Assembly: GCF_014644495.1 (NCBI RefSeq)
Contig: NZ_BMKU01000005.1
Coordinates: forward strand, 277,011-341,010
DNA length: 64,000 nucleotides
Direction of reading: 5' to 3'
DNA from: Pseudarthrobacter polychromogenes
Lineage (GTDB): Bacteria; Actinomycetota; Actinomycetes; Actinomycetales; Micrococcaceae
Positions 44,159-52,703 of the stretch are shown here, piece by piece. The first letter of the stretch is position 1, and every line of letters begins with the position of its first letter. The notes beneath the pieces were generated by a model, which was given only the letters and a program-made list of their open reading frames with translations, did not search any database and was not told where the DNA came from. A program made the position numbers and the translations under genes.

Positions 44159-44887
44159 ATGAGTTTGGATGGCCAGCTTCCCCCCAAAATGCGGCTGCTC
44201 CGTGCTGCCGCGGAGCTGCTGGCAAACTCCGGGGGAGCACCCGTCTCCACCCGCCAGATCACCCAGCTGGCGGGGGTCACAGCCCCCACGCTGTACCACC
44301 ACTTCGGTGACAAGGAAGGTCTGTTCGACGCCGTCGTCGCCGCAGGGTTTGAAGAGTATGTTGCGGGCGAAAGGGATTTCGCCCCCTCCGGACAGCCGCT
44401 CGAGGATATCCGGAGAATGTGGGACAACCATGTCCAGTTCGGGCTGAACCAGCCGGAGCTGTACCTGGTGATGTTCGGCAACATCCGCCCGGAAAGCCGC
44501 CCGGCAATCGTCGCAGATGCCGAGGCACTCATGGAGGAGATGCTGAATAAGGCAGCGGTGGCGGGCCAGCTGAACGTCCAGCCCCGGGAAGCAGCCAGGT
44601 CCATCCTGGCGGCCAACGTGGGCGTGACGCTGATGCTGATCGCGGAGCCCGCCTCCGAACGGAACCTCGAACTGTCCACCATGACCCGGGACGCCATGAT
44701 CTTTGCGGTGTCCGCCGAGCCCGCCGGCGGCGCGGCTCCGGGCGACGCCGGGAAGTCCTCGGTAGTGGTGGCCGCGATCGCCCTGAACGCCGCACTTCAG
44801 GCCTCGCACTCTGACCAGCTTTCAAGCTCGGAACTCAAGCTTTTCCTCGAATGGCTTCACCGCATCTCCACCAGCCCGGCGGGCTGA
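44159..44887 (+). CDS. TetR family transcriptional regulator of the PTS region
   Basis: The 242-aa protein has the TetR HTH at about residues 12-58 (LLRAAAELLANSGG, TRQITQLAGVTAPTLYHHFG). The C-terminal domain is of the TetR_C_33 style, with an Ala/Gly-rich loop at about 190-210. It sits between divergent ptsI and the mannitol genes 80 bp downstream. It probably controls mannitol PTS expression, although mannitol operons usually use MtlR, which is absent here. Assignment of its targets is inference. Confidence 0.88.
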   Translation: MSLDGQLPPKMRLLRAAAELLANSGGAPVSTRQITQLAGVTAPTLYHHFGDKEGLFDAVVAAGFEEYVAGERDFAPSGQPLEDIRRMWDNHVQFGLNQPELYLVMFGNIRPESRPAIVADAEALMEEMLNKAAVAGQLNVQPREAARSILAANVGVTLMLIAEPASERNLELSTMTRDAMIFAVSAEPAGGAAPGDAGKSSVVVAAIALNAALQASHSDQLSSSELKLFLEWLHRISTSPAG

Positions 44888-44929
44888 ACCCGCACATTCC
44901 GGCAGTACGTCGTCGTAAGTATCGGACCA

Positions 44930-44947
44930 TCCTGCGGAGCCGCAGGA
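44930..44947. promoter_or_regulatory. Perfect 18-bp dyad before mtlA
   Basis: TCCTGCGG-ag-CCGCAGGA lies 19 bp before the mtlA ATG, immediately ahead of the ribosome-binding region GGTTAGGAAA. It may be an operator or, as RNA, a tight hairpin next to the ribosome-binding site. Confidence 0.5.
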
Positions 44948-44966
44948 ATGACGGTTAGGAAATCAC

Positions 44967-47075
44967 ATGGCAACAGAGACAGTTGCAAAACCCCGCACCA
45001 GCGCACGCGTGCACGTCCAAAAGTTCGGGACGTTCCTGTCCGGCATGATCATGCCCAACATCGGCGCCTTTATTGCCTGGGGCCTCATTACCGCACTCTT
45101 TATTGAAAAGGGATGGTTCCCCGTTCCCCAGCTGGGCGGCTTTGGGGAGACGGACGGGGTGGCGAACACCGGCCTAGTGGGGCCGATGATCACCTACCTG
45201 CTGCCGCTCCTGATCGCCTACACCGGCGGCCGGATGGTTTATGACGTCCGCGGCGGCGTTGTCGGTGCCATCGGCACCATGGGCGTGATTGTGGGTGCCG
45301 GCATCCCGATGTTCATCGGCGCCATGATCATGGGCCCGCTGGGCGGCTGGACCATGAAGAAGATCGACTCCATCTGGGACGGCAAGATCCGTCCCGGCTT
45401 TGAGATGCTGGTCAACAACTTTTCTGCCGGCATCTGGGGTGCCCTGTTGGCCATGCTGGGCTTCTATGGCATCGCCCCACTGGTTTCGGCGTTCAGCACA
45501 GGCGCCGGCAACGTGGTCCAGTTCCTGGTGGACAACGGACTGCTGCCGCTCACCAGCATCTTCATCGAACCGGCCAAGGTGCTCTTCCTGAATAACGCCA
45601 TTAACCACGGCGTGCTCACTCCGCTGGGTGTCCAGCAGTCGCTGGAGCAGGGAAAGTCCATCCTGTTCCTGCTTGAGGCCAACCCCGGACCCGGTTTTGG
45701 CATCCTGCTGGCTTATATGGTGTTTGGCCGCGGTGCCGCCAAGGCGTCCGCCCCGGGTGCCGCCATCATCCACTTCCTCGGCGGTATCCACGAGATCTAC
45801 TTCCCCTACGTTTTGATGCGCCCGCTGCTGATCCTCGCTGCCATCGCCGGCGGAATGACCGGCATCGCCACCCTGGCCATCACTGGTGCGGGCCTGGTGG
45901 CGCCGGCCGCCCCCGGCTCCATTTTCGCCGTGCTCGCCCAGACCTCCCGGGACAGCTACATCGGCGTGATCCTTGCGGTCCTGCTGGCGACGGCCGCCTC
46001 CTTCCTGGTGGCCTCGGTCATCATGAAGACCACCAAGCACAGCGATGAGGTGGACCTCAACGATGCCACCTCGCGGATGGAGCAGATGAAGGGCAAGAAG
46101 AGCTCTGTGGCCTCCACCCTGACGGGCACCGGGGCAGGTGCTGCAGCGGGCGGCGGTGTTGGCGTCCTGGCCGGGCCGGTGCGCAACATCGTGTTCGCGT
46201 GCGACGCCGGCATGGGCTCCAGTGCCATGGGCGCCTCGGTGCTGCGCAACAAGATCAAGGCGGCCGGCTTCCCGGACGTCAAGGTCACCAACGCGGCCAT
46301 CGCCAACCTCAGCGACACCTACGACGTCGTGATCACCCACCAGGACCTGACGGAACGGGCCAAGCCCGCCACGTCCAGTGCCGTCCACTACTCCGTTGAC
46401 AACTTCATGAGCAGCCCGCGCTACGACGAAATCGTGGAGCTGGTCAGGGAGAGCAATACCGAGGGTGCTGTGACAGCGGAAGGTCCGGACACCGGTGCCG
46501 GAACACCCGGCGGAGCATCCGCCTCCGGGCCCGCAACTGCCGCTGCAGCAGGGGCCGGGGCAGGGGCTGCCGCCGCCAGCCACGGCGCCCACGCGGCCGA
46601 CGCCCCCGTGGACGCGGCTCCCGCCGCCGGAACCGCCGGCGCGCCGGAGATCCTGGCCCGTGAGAGCGTGGTGCTGGACGGTTCAGCCACAACCCGCGAC
46701 GCCGCAATCGACGAGGCCGGCAGGCTGCTGCTGGCGCGCGGCGCCGTGGATGAGGGCTACATTGCCGCCATGCACGAGCGCGAGGAATCCGTGTCCACCT
46801 ACATGGGCAGCTTCCTGGCCATCCCGCACGGCACCAACGCCGCCAAGGACCACATCCGGAAGTCCGCGGTGTCCGTGATCCGCTACCCCCAGGGCATCGA
46901 CTGGAACGGTAAGCAGGTCAAGTTCGTGGTGGGCGTGGCAGGGGTCAACAACGAGCACCTGCACATCCTGTCCTCCATCGCGAAGGTCTTCACCAGCAAG
47001 GAGCAGGTTGCCCGGCTGGAGGCAGCCACCTCGGTGGATGAAGTCCTGGAACTCTTCGGAAAGGTCAACGCATAG
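44967..47075 (+). CDS. mtlA: Mannitol-specific PTS transporter, EIICBA fusion
   Basis: The 702-aa protein imports mannitol with phosphorylation. EIIC (about 1-350) opens VQKFGTFLSGMIMPNIGAFI and contains the GGIHEIYFPYVLM block with the substrate-binding Glu. EIIB (about 400-490) has the phospho-Cys in IVFACDAGMGSSAMGA. An Ala/Gly-rich linker (about 505-555) leads to EIIA (about 560-700), with its phospho-His in FLAIPHGTNAAKDH. All three parts are complete, so only EI and HPr are needed. Its stop codon shares a base with the mtlD GTG. Confidence 0.96.
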   Translation: MATETVAKPRTSARVHVQKFGTFLSGMIMPNIGAFIAWGLITALFIEKGWFPVPQLGGFGETDGVANTGLVGPMITYLLPLLIAYTGGRMVYDVRGGVVGAIGTMGVIVGAGIPMFIGAMIMGPLGGWTMKKIDSIWDGKIRPGFEMLVNNFSAGIWGALLAMLGFYGIAPLVSAFSTGAGNVVQFLVDNGLLPLTSIFIEPAKVLFLNNAINHGVLTPLGVQQSLEQGKSILFLLEANPGPGFGILLAYMVFGRGAAKASAPGAAIIHFLGGIHEIYFPYVLMRPLLILAAIAGGMTGIATLAITGAGLVAPAAPGSIFAVLAQTSRDSYIGVILAVLLATAASFLVASVIMKTTKHSDEVDLNDATSRMEQMKGKKSSVASTLTGTGAGAAAGGGVGVLAGPVRNIVFACDAGMGSSAMGASVLRNKIKAAGFPDVKVTNAAIANLSDTYDVVITHQDLTERAKPATSSAVHYSVDNFMSSPRYDEIVELVRESNTEGAVTAEGPDTGAGTPGGASASGPATAAAAGAGAGAAAASHGAHAADAPVDAAPAAGTAGAPEILARESVVLDGSATTRDAAIDEAGRLLLARGAVDEGYIAAMHEREESVSTYMGSFLAIPHGTNAAKDHIRKSAVSVIRYPQGIDWNGKQVKFVVGVAGVNNEHLHILSSIAKVFTSKEQVARLEAATSVDEVLELFGKVNA

Positions 47076-48238
47076 TGAAGGCTGTTCATTTCGGGGCCGG
47101 GAACATCGGCCGTGGCTTTGTGGGCCTGCTCCTACATGATGCCGGGTACGAGGTGGTGTTCGCCGACGTGGCGGAGGAACTCATCGCCCAGCTGGCAGCG
47201 GCGGACGGCTACTCCGTGCACGAGGTGGGGGAGAACCCTGCAGTGCGGACGGTCAACAACTTCCGGGCGATGAACTCCACCACGCAGGAAGCGGAGCTCA
47301 TCGCAGAGATTGCGACGGCGGACATCGTCACCACCGCCGTGGGCCCCCACATCCTGAAGTTCGTGGCCCCTGCCATCGCCAAAGGCATTGCGGCGAGGGA
47401 CTCGGGCCTGGCCCCGCTGCAGGTCATGGCCTGCGAGAACGCCATCAACGCCACGGACATCCTGGCCAAGGAGGTGGCCTCCCAGCCGGGGGCTGCCGCC
47501 AGCGCGCTGGACGGGAAGGCTGTGTTCGCCAATACCGCCGTGGACCGGATCGTTCCCAACCAGGAAGCCGGGCAGGGCCTGGACGTCACCGTGGAGACCT
47601 TCTACGAGTGGGTCATCGACCGCACCGCCTTTGCAGGGGCGGCACCGGCCATCCCGGGTGCCACGTTCGTGGACGATCTCTCGCCGTACATCGAGCGGAA
47701 GCTGTTCACGGTGAACACCGGCCATGCCTCGGCAGCGTACTTCGGGTTCGAGGCGGGCCTGGAGAAGATCTCCGAGGCCATGGCCGACCAGGACGTGGCC
47801 GAGGATGTTCGGGCGGTGCTGGAGGAGACCAAGCAGCTGCTGGTCTCCAAGCACGGCTTCAGCAACGACGAGCAGGAGGCCTATGTCCAGAAGATCCTGG
47901 TCCGGTTCTCCAACCCCTACCTTCCTGACACGGTGAACCGGGTGGGCCGCGCTCCGCTGCGGAAGCTGAGCCGGCATGAACGGTTCATCGGTCCGGCCGC
48001 TGAACTGGCGGAACGGGGCATTGTGCCGGAGGCGCTCCTGGGCGCCATCGCCGCGGCCCTGCGCTTCACCGATCCGGCCGACGCCGAGGCAACGGAGCTG
48101 GCCGGCATCCTGGCCTCCTCCAGCCCGGCGGACGCCACTGCCCGCATCACCGGGCTGGAGCCCGGCCACCCACTGTTCAACGCGGTGGCAACCCTGGTGG
48201 AGGAGCGGCAGGCGGAGGCTGCCAAGGCCCCGGCCTAA
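47075..48238 (+). CDS. mtlD: Mannitol-1-phosphate 5-dehydrogenase
   Basis: MtlD oxidises mannitol 1-phosphate to fructose 6-phosphate with NAD+. The 387-aa product starts with the NAD motif VHFGAGNIGRGFVG. Family blocks follow: ACENAINATD, NTAVDRIVP, and the catalytic Lys region LSPYIERKLFTVNTGHA. The GTG overlaps the mtlA stop by one base. With mtlA it completes mannitol entry into glycolysis. A region of 32-bp repeats and a strong hairpin follow. Confidence 0.96.
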   Translation: MKAVHFGAGNIGRGFVGLLLHDAGYEVVFADVAEELIAQLAAADGYSVHEVGENPAVRTVNNFRAMNSTTQEAELIAEIATADIVTTAVGPHILKFVAPAIAKGIAARDSGLAPLQVMACENAINATDILAKEVASQPGAAASALDGKAVFANTAVDRIVPNQEAGQGLDVTVETFYEWVIDRTAFAGAAPAIPGATFVDDLSPYIERKLFTVNTGHASAAYFGFEAGLEKISEAMADQDVAEDVRAVLEETKQLLVSKHGFSNDEQEAYVQKILVRFSNPYLPDTVNRVGRAPLRKLSRHERFIGPAAELAERGIVPEALLGAIAAALRFTDPADAEATELAGILASSSPADATARITGLEPGHPLFNAVATLVEERQAEAAKAPA

Positions 48239-48256
48239 TCCTCCCGCACTGACTGC

Positions 48257-48340
48257 ACCCTCTTGCACTTGCTGCAGCCTTTTCGGGAACCCTCTCGCAG
48301 TTGATGCGGTTTTTTCCCCAACCCTCCTGCAATCACGACG
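48257..48340. repeat. Tandem degenerate 32-bp repeats after mtlD, same family as 37170-37281
   Basis: Units begin at 48257 (ACCCTCTTGCACTTGCTGC), 48289 (ACCCTCTCGCAGTTGATGC) and 48321 (ACCCTCCTGCA), exactly 32 bp apart. A shortened copy (CCTCCCGCACTGACTGC) precedes them at about 48240. Heads are conserved and the 12-13-base tails vary. The last unit runs into the terminator hairpin. Confidence 0.75.
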
Positions 48341-48369
48341 CCGGCACTCACCTGGGTGCCGGCGTCGTG
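48334..48369 (+). terminator. Terminator hairpin after mtlD
   Basis: Perfect 14-bp arms CACGACGCCGGCAC (48334-48347) and GTGCCGGCGTCGTG (48356-48369) surround eight bases. It lies about 95 bp past the mtlD stop and before the iron box of the next operon. Confidence 0.75.
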
Positions 48370-48415
48370 CGTTGTGATGTCCCCCACTTGTGACGGAATA
48401 CTGCCCCTCCCGCTT

Positions 48416-48434
48416 TGAAGTTAGCCTTCCCTTA
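48416..48434. promoter_or_regulatory. IdeR/DtxR iron box upstream of the siderophore transport operon
   Basis: On the minus strand the 19 bases read TAAGGGAAGGCTAACTTCA. Against the classic DtxR/IdeR box TTAGGTTAGGCTAACCTAA this matches 14 of 19 positions (16 if the A/T-degenerate positions are allowed), including the central AGGCTAAC. It stands 62 bp before the binding-protein GTG, at promoter distance. Fe2+-IdeR would repress the operon. Confidence 0.7.
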
Positions 48435-48495
48435 CTTATAGGCTCTGGGCTATTAGGCAACGAACTTGTGACGTATTATCCGAGCGGAGAACAAA

Positions 48496-49443
48496 GTGAA
48501 GAAGAGGCTGTCGAGCTACCTGGGGGCACTTGCGGCGGGAGCGGCGCTCCTGACCGTCACGGCGTGCGGCGGGAGCGCGACGGCGACGCCCGCTGGTGAG
48601 GCGGCCACCATCACCGTGGAGCACGCCCAGGGCAGCACCGCCAACGTTCCCGTCAACCCGGAGAGGGTCTTCACGTTCGACCTCGGCGTCCTGGACACCC
48701 TTGACGCGCTGGGCGTTGAGCCCGCCGGCGTGCCCGAGGCTGCCTACCCGGACGCGCTCAACAAGTACGCCGACGCGAAGTACACCAAGATCGGTTCCCT
48801 GAAGGAGCCCGACTTCGAAGCCGTCAGCGCCGGCGACCCCGACCTCATCATCATCTCCGGCCGGACCGCCGGAGCCTACGAGGAACTGAGCAAGATCGCC
48901 CCCACCATCGACCTGTCCATCGACGCCGCCGGGCCGATGGAAAGCTTCAAGGAGCAGGCCGGGAAGCTGGGAACCATCTTCGGCAAGTCCGCCGAGGTGG
49001 AGGAGAAGCTGGGCGCGGTGGACGCCACCATCGAAGAAACCAAAACCAAGGCGGCCGGCGCCGGCAAGGGTCTCATTGTCCTGACCTCCGGCGGCGAGGT
49101 CACCGCCTACGGCGCAGGCTCCAGGTTCGGCATCATCCACGACGTCCTGGGCGTCCCCACCGCGGCAGACGTCAAGGTTGAGGGCAGCCACGGCGAGGCT
49201 GTGTCCTTCGAGTACATCAAGCAGGTCAACCCGGACATCCTGTATGTCATCAACCGCGACACCGCGGTGGGCACCGAAGGCGCCGACGCCAACCCCATCC
49301 TGGACAACGAACTCGTCCGGTCCACCAACGCCGTCCAGAACAACAAGGTCATCAACCTTGACCCTGCCGGCTGGTACATCGTGGGCTACGGCCTCAACAA
49401 CGTCGAAGCAATGGTGGACGCCGTTGCCGACTCCGTGGCCTAG
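48496..49443 (+). CDS. Iron-siderophore ABC transporter substrate-binding lipoprotein
   Basis: The 315-aa protein has a lipobox TVTAC (Cys about 24) and a class III periplasmic-binding (TroA/BtuF) fold. PERVFTFDLGVLDTLDALG and DPDLIIISGRTAGAYEELS are typical of the CeuA/FatB/YclQ group that binds catecholate or petrobactin-type ferric siderophores. It is first in a four-gene operon with two FecCD permeases and an ATPase. The IdeR-type box upstream supports an iron role. Exact siderophore unknown; no siderophore synthesis genes are here. Confidence 0.9.
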   Translation: MKKRLSSYLGALAAGAALLTVTACGGSATATPAGEAATITVEHAQGSTANVPVNPERVFTFDLGVLDTLDALGVEPAGVPEAAYPDALNKYADAKYTKIGSLKEPDFEAVSAGDPDLIIISGRTAGAYEELSKIAPTIDLSIDAAGPMESFKEQAGKLGTIFGKSAEVEEKLGAVDATIEETKTKAAGAGKGLIVLTSGGEVTAYGAGSRFGIIHDVLGVPTAADVKVEGSHGEAVSFEYIKQVNPDILYVINRDTAVGTEGADANPILDNELVRSTNAVQNNKVINLDPAGWYIVGYGLNNVEAMVDAVADSVA

Positions 49444-49469
49444 AGCCTCCAACCGGGCTCCACACACCC

Positions 49470-50477
49470 ATGACCGCCACCGCCGTGCGCCCGCTTGCGC
49501 CGGCAACCCGCAGCCGGGCCCGCCACAGTGCCGGCCTGGCTGCGGCCGCAACTTCCGTCCTTGCCCTTGCCATCGCCAGCATGTTCGTGGGCGTCAGCGA
49601 CGTCTCCCTGCCGGGCCTTTTATCCGGCGATCCCGCGACGACTGACGTTTTCTGGATTTCCCGCGTTCCCAGGACACTTGCCGTGGTCCTGGCCGGGATG
49701 GCGGTGGCGGTTGCCGGGCTCATCATGCAGCTCATGGCCCGCAATCGCTTCGTGGAGCCTTCCACCGTAGGTACTGTCGAGTCCGCCACCCTGGGAATCC
49801 TGGTAGTGACGGTTTTCGCACCGCAGGCCCCGGTGCTGGCCAAAATGCTGGTGGCCAGCACCTTCGCGATGCTGGGGACGGCCCTTTTCCTGGCCATCCT
49901 GCGCCGCCTGCCGGCACGCAACACCCTCCTCATCCCGCTGGTGGGCATCATGCTGGGTGGGGTGATTGCCGCCGTCACCACCTTCTTTGCCTACCGCTAT
50001 GACCTGCTGCAGACCTTGAGCAACTGGATGATCGGCGACTTCTCCGGTGTCCTCCGGGGCCGGTATGAGCTGCTGTGGATTGTCGCCCTCCTGATGCTCC
50101 TGGGGCTGCTGGCCGCGGACCGGTTCACCGTGGCCGGGATGGGCCAGGACTTCACCACCAACCTGGGACTGAACTACGGCAGGACCATGAGGCTGGGGCT
50201 CATCATCGTCTCGCTGATCTCTGCCGTGGTGGTCACCACCGTGGGGGCCGTACCCTTCCTGGGACTCGTGGTGCCCAACATCGTGTCCCTCATCTTCGGC
50301 GACAACCTCCGCCGCGCCGTTCCGTGGACAGCATTGTTCGGGGCCGCTTTCGTGCTGGTGTGCGACATCATCGGCCGCACCATCCGCTACCCCTACGAGG
50401 TCCCGGTGGGCATGGTGATGTCCGTGCTGGGCGCTGTCCTGTTCCTCGTCCTGATCCTGAGGAAACGCAATGCCTGA
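49470..50477 (+). CDS. Iron-siderophore ABC transporter permease (FecCD family), first subunit
   Basis: The 335-aa membrane protein has nine to ten helices. The FecCD core PRTLAVVLAGMAVAVAGLIM is near residue 70, and the C-terminal VVTTVGAVPFLGLVVPNIVS block is diagnostic. It pairs with the next permease (8-bp overlap) to form the channel. YclN-like order (binding protein, two permeases, ATPase) fits a petrobactin/catecholate importer. The N-terminal 25 residues are cytoplasmic. Confidence 0.92.
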   Translation: MTATAVRPLAPATRSRARHSAGLAAAATSVLALAIASMFVGVSDVSLPGLLSGDPATTDVFWISRVPRTLAVVLAGMAVAVAGLIMQLMARNRFVEPSTVGTVESATLGILVVTVFAPQAPVLAKMLVASTFAMLGTALFLAILRRLPARNTLLIPLVGIMLGGVIAAVTTFFAYRYDLLQTLSNWMIGDFSGVLRGRYELLWIVALLMLLGLLAADRFTVAGMGQDFTTNLGLNYGRTMRLGLIIVSLISAVVVTTVGAVPFLGLVVPNIVSLIFGDNLRRAVPWTALFGAAFVLVCDIIGRTIRYPYEVPVGMVMSVLGAVLFLVLILRKRNA

Positions 50478-51525
50478 CAGCACAACACTGCGGCCGCCGG
50501 AAGATCCTGCCGCCGCCCAGCTGCCGGCCGCAGTGCAGCGCCCGGTTCCCCGGAAACTCAAAGCCGCCATCCGCAATGCCCCGCCGCGCATGGTGGCAGG
50601 CATCCTGCTGGCGGTGGCTGCCGCCGTCGTCTGCTTCTTCCTGTTCTTCGACCTGAAGGGCAACGTGGGCTACATCCTGCCGCGCCGGGCCATCAAGCTG
50701 GCCGCCATGCTGCTGGTGGCCGTTGCCGTGGGCGTATCCACGCTCCTGTTCCAGACCGTCACGGCCAACCGCATCCTGACGCCGTCCATCATGGGCTTCG
50801 ATTCGCTCTACATCCTGGTCCAGACGGTGCTGGCATTCACCCTCGGAGCCGCCGCAGTGGTGGCCGCCCCGCCCACGCTGCAGTTCGGCCTCGAAGTGCT
50901 GCTGATGGTGGCGTTCAGCGCGCTGCTGTACCGCTGGATGTTCACCGGTGCCACCCGTTCGCTGCATCTTCTCCTGCTGGTGGGGGTGGTCCTCGGCAGC
51001 CTCTTCCGCGGCCTGTCCTCCCTGCTGCAGCGGCTGATGGAACCCAGCGAGTTCATCATCCTCCAGGACCTGTTCTTCGCGAGCTTCAACAACGTGGATC
51101 CGGCACTGCTGGGTGTCTCGGCGGTGATCGTTGCGGCTGTCTGTGCTGTGGTGTGGCGGGCACGGCACACCCTGGACGTGCTGGCGCTGGGGCGGGACGT
51201 AGCCATCAACGTGGGCGTCGACCACCGGAAGGTGGTGATGCGCGTGCTGCTGGGATGCTCGCTGCTCGTGGCCGTGTCCACCGCGCTGGTGGGGCCCGTT
51301 ACGTTCTTCGGCCTGCTGGTGGTGAGCCTGGGCTACCAGCTGTGCCGCGGGTTCAGCCATGCCTGGCTGCTGCCCATCGTGGTGCTGATCGGCGCTGTGG
51401 CCCTGGTGGGCGGGCAGCTGCTGCTGGAGCAGGTCTTCGGCTTCAGCACCGCCCTCAGCGTGGTCATCGAGTTCGCGGGCGGCATCCTGTTCCTCTACCT
51501 CCTTTTGAAAGGCTCCCTGAAATGA
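50470..51525 (+). CDS. Iron-siderophore ABC transporter permease (FecCD family), second subunit
   Basis: The 351-aa protein has a cytoplasmic N-terminus of about 45 residues, then FecCD helices. Core blocks are LFQTVTANRILTPSIMGFDS and LVAVSTALVGPVTFFGLLVVS. Its start lies inside the preceding permease gene (8-bp overlap), implying coupled translation and equal subunit amounts. The two permeases are paralogous but clearly different, as in YclN/YclO. Confidence 0.92.
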   Translation: MPDSTTLRPPEDPAAAQLPAAVQRPVPRKLKAAIRNAPPRMVAGILLAVAAAVVCFFLFFDLKGNVGYILPRRAIKLAAMLLVAVAVGVSTLLFQTVTANRILTPSIMGFDSLYILVQTVLAFTLGAAAVVAAPPTLQFGLEVLLMVAFSALLYRWMFTGATRSLHLLLLVGVVLGSLFRGLSSLLQRLMEPSEFIILQDLFFASFNNVDPALLGVSAVIVAAVCAVVWRARHTLDVLALGRDVAINVGVDHRKVVMRVLLGCSLLVAVSTALVGPVTFFGLLVVSLGYQLCRGFSHAWLLPIVVLIGAVALVGGQLLLEQVFGFSTALSVVIEFAGGILFLYLLLKGSLK

Positions 51526-51565
51526 CCCGCCCAACTCCTGACACCGTGGCCGGGGGAGTCCGGCC

Positions 51566-52324
51566 ATGATCGACGTCCGGAACGTCTCCAAGAGCTACGG
51601 CAGCCAGGCCGTCCTGGACGGCGTCAGCTGCGTCATCCCCGCCGGCGGCATCACTTCCATCATCGGCCCCAACGGGGCCGGGAAATCCACGCTGCTCTCG
51701 CTCATCAGCAGGCTCCAGCCTCTTGAGTCCGGTTCCGTCTCCGTTGCCGGACTGGATGTCGCCGCCACGGACAGCCGGGAACTCGCCCGGACCATGGCCA
51801 TCCTGCGGCAGGAGAACCACCTCACCATGCGCCTCACGGTCCGGGACCTCGTGGCCTTCGGCCGGTTCCCGCACTCCGGCGGCCGGCCCACCGTGGAGGA
51901 CCTGGCCAAGGTGGAAGAGGCGATCGGCCACCTGGACCTGGCGGCCATGGCGGACAAGTTCGTGGACGAGCTCTCGGGCGGCCAGCGCCAGCGGGCCTTC
52001 ATTGCCATGGTGCTCGCGCAGGACACCCGCTACCTGCTGCTCGATGAGCCGCTGAACAACCTGGACATGAAGCACTCCGTGGAGATGATGCGGCTCCTCC
52101 GGCGCCTGGCTGACGAGTTCGGGAAGACAATCGTCCTGGTGGTCCACGACATCAACTTCGCATCCTGCTATTCGGACACCATCCTGGCCATGAAGGACGG
52201 GCGGCTGGTCCATCAGGGCAGCCCCCGGCAGATCATGCAGCAGGCCATGCTCCGCGACGTCTACGACATCGACATCCGCATCGAGGACATCGACGGCAAC
52301 CGGATCGGCGTCTACTTCGCCTGA
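51566..52324 (+). CDS. Iron-siderophore ABC transporter ATP-binding protein (FecE type)
   Basis: The 252-aa ATPase has Walker A GPNGAGKSTL, Q-loop LRQENH, signature LSGGQRQRAFIAMVLAQ, Walker B YLLLDEPLNNLD and the switch His in VLVVHDINFAS. The Walker A with GPNGAGK and the overall length are standard for FecE/FepC importers. It ends the operon; its last 13 bases overlap the convergent small membrane gene. The ATG at 51566 lies 40 bp after the second permease. Confidence 0.94.
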   Translation: MIDVRNVSKSYGSQAVLDGVSCVIPAGGITSIIGPNGAGKSTLLSLISRLQPLESGSVSVAGLDVAATDSRELARTMAILRQENHLTMRLTVRDLVAFGRFPHSGGRPTVEDLAKVEEAIGHLDLAAMADKFVDELSGGQRQRAFIAMVLAQDTRYLLLDEPLNNLDMKHSVEMMRLLRRLADEFGKTIVLVVHDINFASCYSDTILAMKDGRLVHQGSPRQIMQQAMLRDVYDIDIRIEDIDGNRIGVYFA

Positions 52325-52596
52325 CCAGCCGCTGCGGCCCCGGTGAGCACTGAGCCCACGTACCGCATCACCAGGGATCCGGCGATCAGCGCCGCGGAGA
52401 ACGGCAGGAAGAACAGGGTGACCAGCTGGAACACCACACTGAGGAGCGTGCCCACTGCCTGCGAGTAGGACGGCCCCAGCTGCAGTGACTGGAGGATCTG
52501 GGGAGCAAGGATGACCGCGACCGCGCCGGCCGCACCAATGATGATTCCTGCCCTCAGGGTTGTTTTAGGCAGGGCTGACAAAGTTTTCTGATCCAT
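52312..52596 (-). CDS. Small two-helix membrane protein of unknown function
   Basis: From the ATG at 52596 the product is 94 aa. The start is set by a strong GGGGGAGG ribosome-binding site seven bases upstream; a longer reading to 52794 is Arg/Gly junk. Two membrane segments are clear: AGIIIGAAGAVAVILAP (about 15-33) and LLSVVFQLVTLFFLPFSAALIAGS (about 50-75; here only its outer residues matter). I do not recognise a family. Its 3' end overlaps the siderophore ATPase gene by 13 bp, so antisense effects on iron transport mRNA are possible. Confidence 0.65.
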   Translation of the reverse strand: MDQKTLSALPKTTLRAGIIIGAAGAVAVILAPQILQSLQLGPSYSQAVGTLLSVVFQLVTLFFLPFSAALIAGSLVMRYVGSVLTGAAAAGQAK

Positions 52597-52703
52597 GGCG
52601 AACCTCCCCCAATCAGGTAATTCATTCCAACGCTCGTCCCCAAGCCAAACATGGGGCGCGGCTGAGGGCAGGGACGCAGGCGAGGCCGTGGAATGCTGGT
52701 TCC

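Noticed and set aside
45174-46592. A 472-codon minus-strand frame opposite mtlA
   Set aside because: Antisense to a complete EIICBA protein; His/Gly-rich shadow frame.
48257-48340. CRISPR array
   Set aside because: Units are contiguous with a 32-bp period and only 12-13 variable bases, too short for spacers. No cas genes are near, and the copies are degenerate.
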